A stretch of 5,964 nt of DNA from Acidobacteriota bacterium (GTDB lineage: Bacteria > Acidobacteriota > HRBIN11). The notes below the pieces were generated by a model. The model searched no databases and was not told the origin of the DNA. It saw only the letters and a program-made list of their open reading frames with translations. This document shows positions 5,051-5,964 of this stretch, one piece after another (the stretch's first letter is position 1; each line of letters begins with the position of its first letter). The DNA lies in assembly GCA_025061865.1 (NCBI GenBank), contig JANXAA010000145.1, positions 1 through 5,964 of the forward strand, written 5' to 3'. The position numbers and the translations under genes are program-made.

Positions 5051-5964
5051 CTACATCCCCAAGATGGAGCGGGCCCGCTGGAGGGTCGCCTCGAAGGAAT
5101 CTTTCTCGTGCGTGCCTTGCTTTAAAAAGGCTTCGATGGCCGGGTACTTTTCGAGGGCCTCATCGACCCGGGGGTCTGAGCCCCGCTTGTAAGCTCCCAG
5201 CAAGATGAGGTCCCGGTTCTTCTCGTAGGTCGCGATGATCTCCTTCATCTTTTGGGCGACCTTCAGGTGGTCCGGCGTGGCGACAGCTGTCATGACCCGA
5301 CTGGCACTCCGGAGGACATCGATGGCCGGGAAATGGGCCCGAGCGGCCAGCTCGCGAGACAGGATGATGTGACCGTCCAAGATGGACCGGACTTCGTCAG
5401 CGACAGGCTCCGTCATATCGTCACCCTCGACAAGGACCGTGTAAAAAGCTGTGATGGAGCCCTTGTCCGAGTTGCCCGCCCGCTCCAAGAGCTTCGGCAA
5501 GGTCGCAAACACCGACGGCGGAAAGCCTGCCCGGGCGGGCGGTTCGCCGATGGCCAGGCCGACTTCCCGCTGGGCCCGAGCAAAGCGGGTCACTGAGTCC
5601 ATCATCAGGATGACCTTCTTCCCCTGGTCTCGGAAGTATTCGGCGATGGCCGTCGCCACGTAGGCCGACTTCAAGCGGACGAGCGACGGCTGGTCCGAAG
5701 TGGCGACGACGAGGACCGAACGGGCCAGGCCTTCTTCCCCCAGGCTTTCCTCGATGAAGTCCATGACCTCTCGGCCCCGCTCACCGATCAGGGCAATGAC
5801 GTTGACGTCAGCGACCGTATTGCGGGCCAACATGCCCAGCAGGGTCGATTTGCCCCCGCCAGCGGCGGCGAAGATACCCATCCGCTGGCCCTCACCGATG
5901 GTCAGCAAGGTATCGATGACCCGGATGCCCACGGGAAAACTCTGGAGGACCCGCTTCCGTTTCA
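5051..5964 (-). CDS. sctN: Type III secretion export ATPase SctN (FliI/YscN family), 5' end outside window
   Basis: SctN is the hexameric cytoplasmic ATPase that releases chaperones and unfolds substrates at the base of the export gate. The reading frame stays open to the window edge, so about 303 C-terminal residues are visible and roughly the first 135 to 145 of a usual ~440 are missing. An internal GTG at 5932 is an ordinary valine codon, because the family sequence continues upstream of it (..LQSFPVGIRVIDTLL). Walker A AAAGGGKST is at 5843-5869, followed by LIGERGREV with the conserved glutamate. Walker B is VILMMDSVTRFARAQRE. The family blocks GEPPARAGFPPSVF and ILDGHIILSRELAARAHFPA come next, and the C-terminal domain holds YKRGSDPRVDEAL. 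Homology to rotary F1-type T3S ATPases is unmistakable. SctN versus flagellar FliI is decided mainly by the neighbouring SctR, SctS and SctQ. The stop is TAG, and sctO starts 100 bp downstream. No defect is visible. Confidence 0.96.
   Translation of the reverse strand, partial: KRKRVLQSFPVGIRVIDTLLTIGEGQRMGIFAAAGGGKSTLLGMLARNTVADVNVIALIGERGREVMDFIEESLGEEGLARSVLVVATSDQPSLVRLKSAYVATAIAEYFRDQGKKVILMMDSVTRFARAQREVGLAIGEPPARAGFPPSVFATLPKLLERAGNSDKGSITAFYTVLVEGDDMTEPVADEVRSILDGHIILSRELAARAHFPAIDVLRSASRVMTAVATPDHLKVAQKMKEIIATYEKNRDLILLGAYKRGSDPRVDEALEKYPAIEAFLKQGTHEKDSFEATLQRARSILGM

Overview
The window is a block of co-oriented type III secretion (T3S) genes, all on the minus strand, so transcription runs from high to low coordinates. 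In that order: the C-terminal two thirds of the export ATPase SctN (cut by the window edge at 5964), the coiled-coil stalk protein SctO (FliJ-like), SctP with a FliK/T3S4-type C-terminal domain, a 500-residue SctQ-like sorting-platform protein carrying an N-terminal FHA domain, a 110-residue FliO-like membrane protein, SctR and SctS. This is the classical N-O-P-Q-R-S order of injectisome loci, with one extra gene between Q and R. sctT, sctU and the SctL stator are not in the window; the first could lie just beyond position 1 and the stator upstream of sctN.

SctR and SctS read more like the injectisome forms than flagellar FliP/FliQ. Examples are the ALTQIQEQTL motif in SctS, the FLKKHAHPKE motif in SctR, and a single protein with two SPOA-like regions in place of separate FliM and FliN. 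The two most distinctive points are the FHA domain fused to the C-ring/sorting-platform subunit, with its phosphothreonine-binding residues intact, and a FliO-like gene in what otherwise looks like a non-flagellar system, which normally lacks FliO.

The spacers are unusually long for such an operon, and most hold short repeats. A degenerate four-unit octamer array follows the stop codons of both sctN and sctS. A 24-bp hairpin lies upstream of the fliO-like gene, an interrupted 17-bp inverted repeat lies between sctR and sctS, and smaller direct repeats lie in the O-P and P-Q spacers. A 39-codon ORF with a strong Shine-Dalgarno sequence lies between sctQ and the fliO-like gene; nothing about its product is recognisable.

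The host is a GC-rich, presumably diderm bacterium. The phylum cannot be fixed from this sequence. The divergent SctP, SctQ and FliO-like proteins argue against a close relative of the well-known enteric, Pseudomonas or chlamydial pathogens. Functionally, SctN and SctO form the export motor, SctP would gate substrate switching and length control, SctQ the cytoplasmic sorting platform, and SctR and SctS the core of the export gate, possibly assembled with help from the FliO-like protein.
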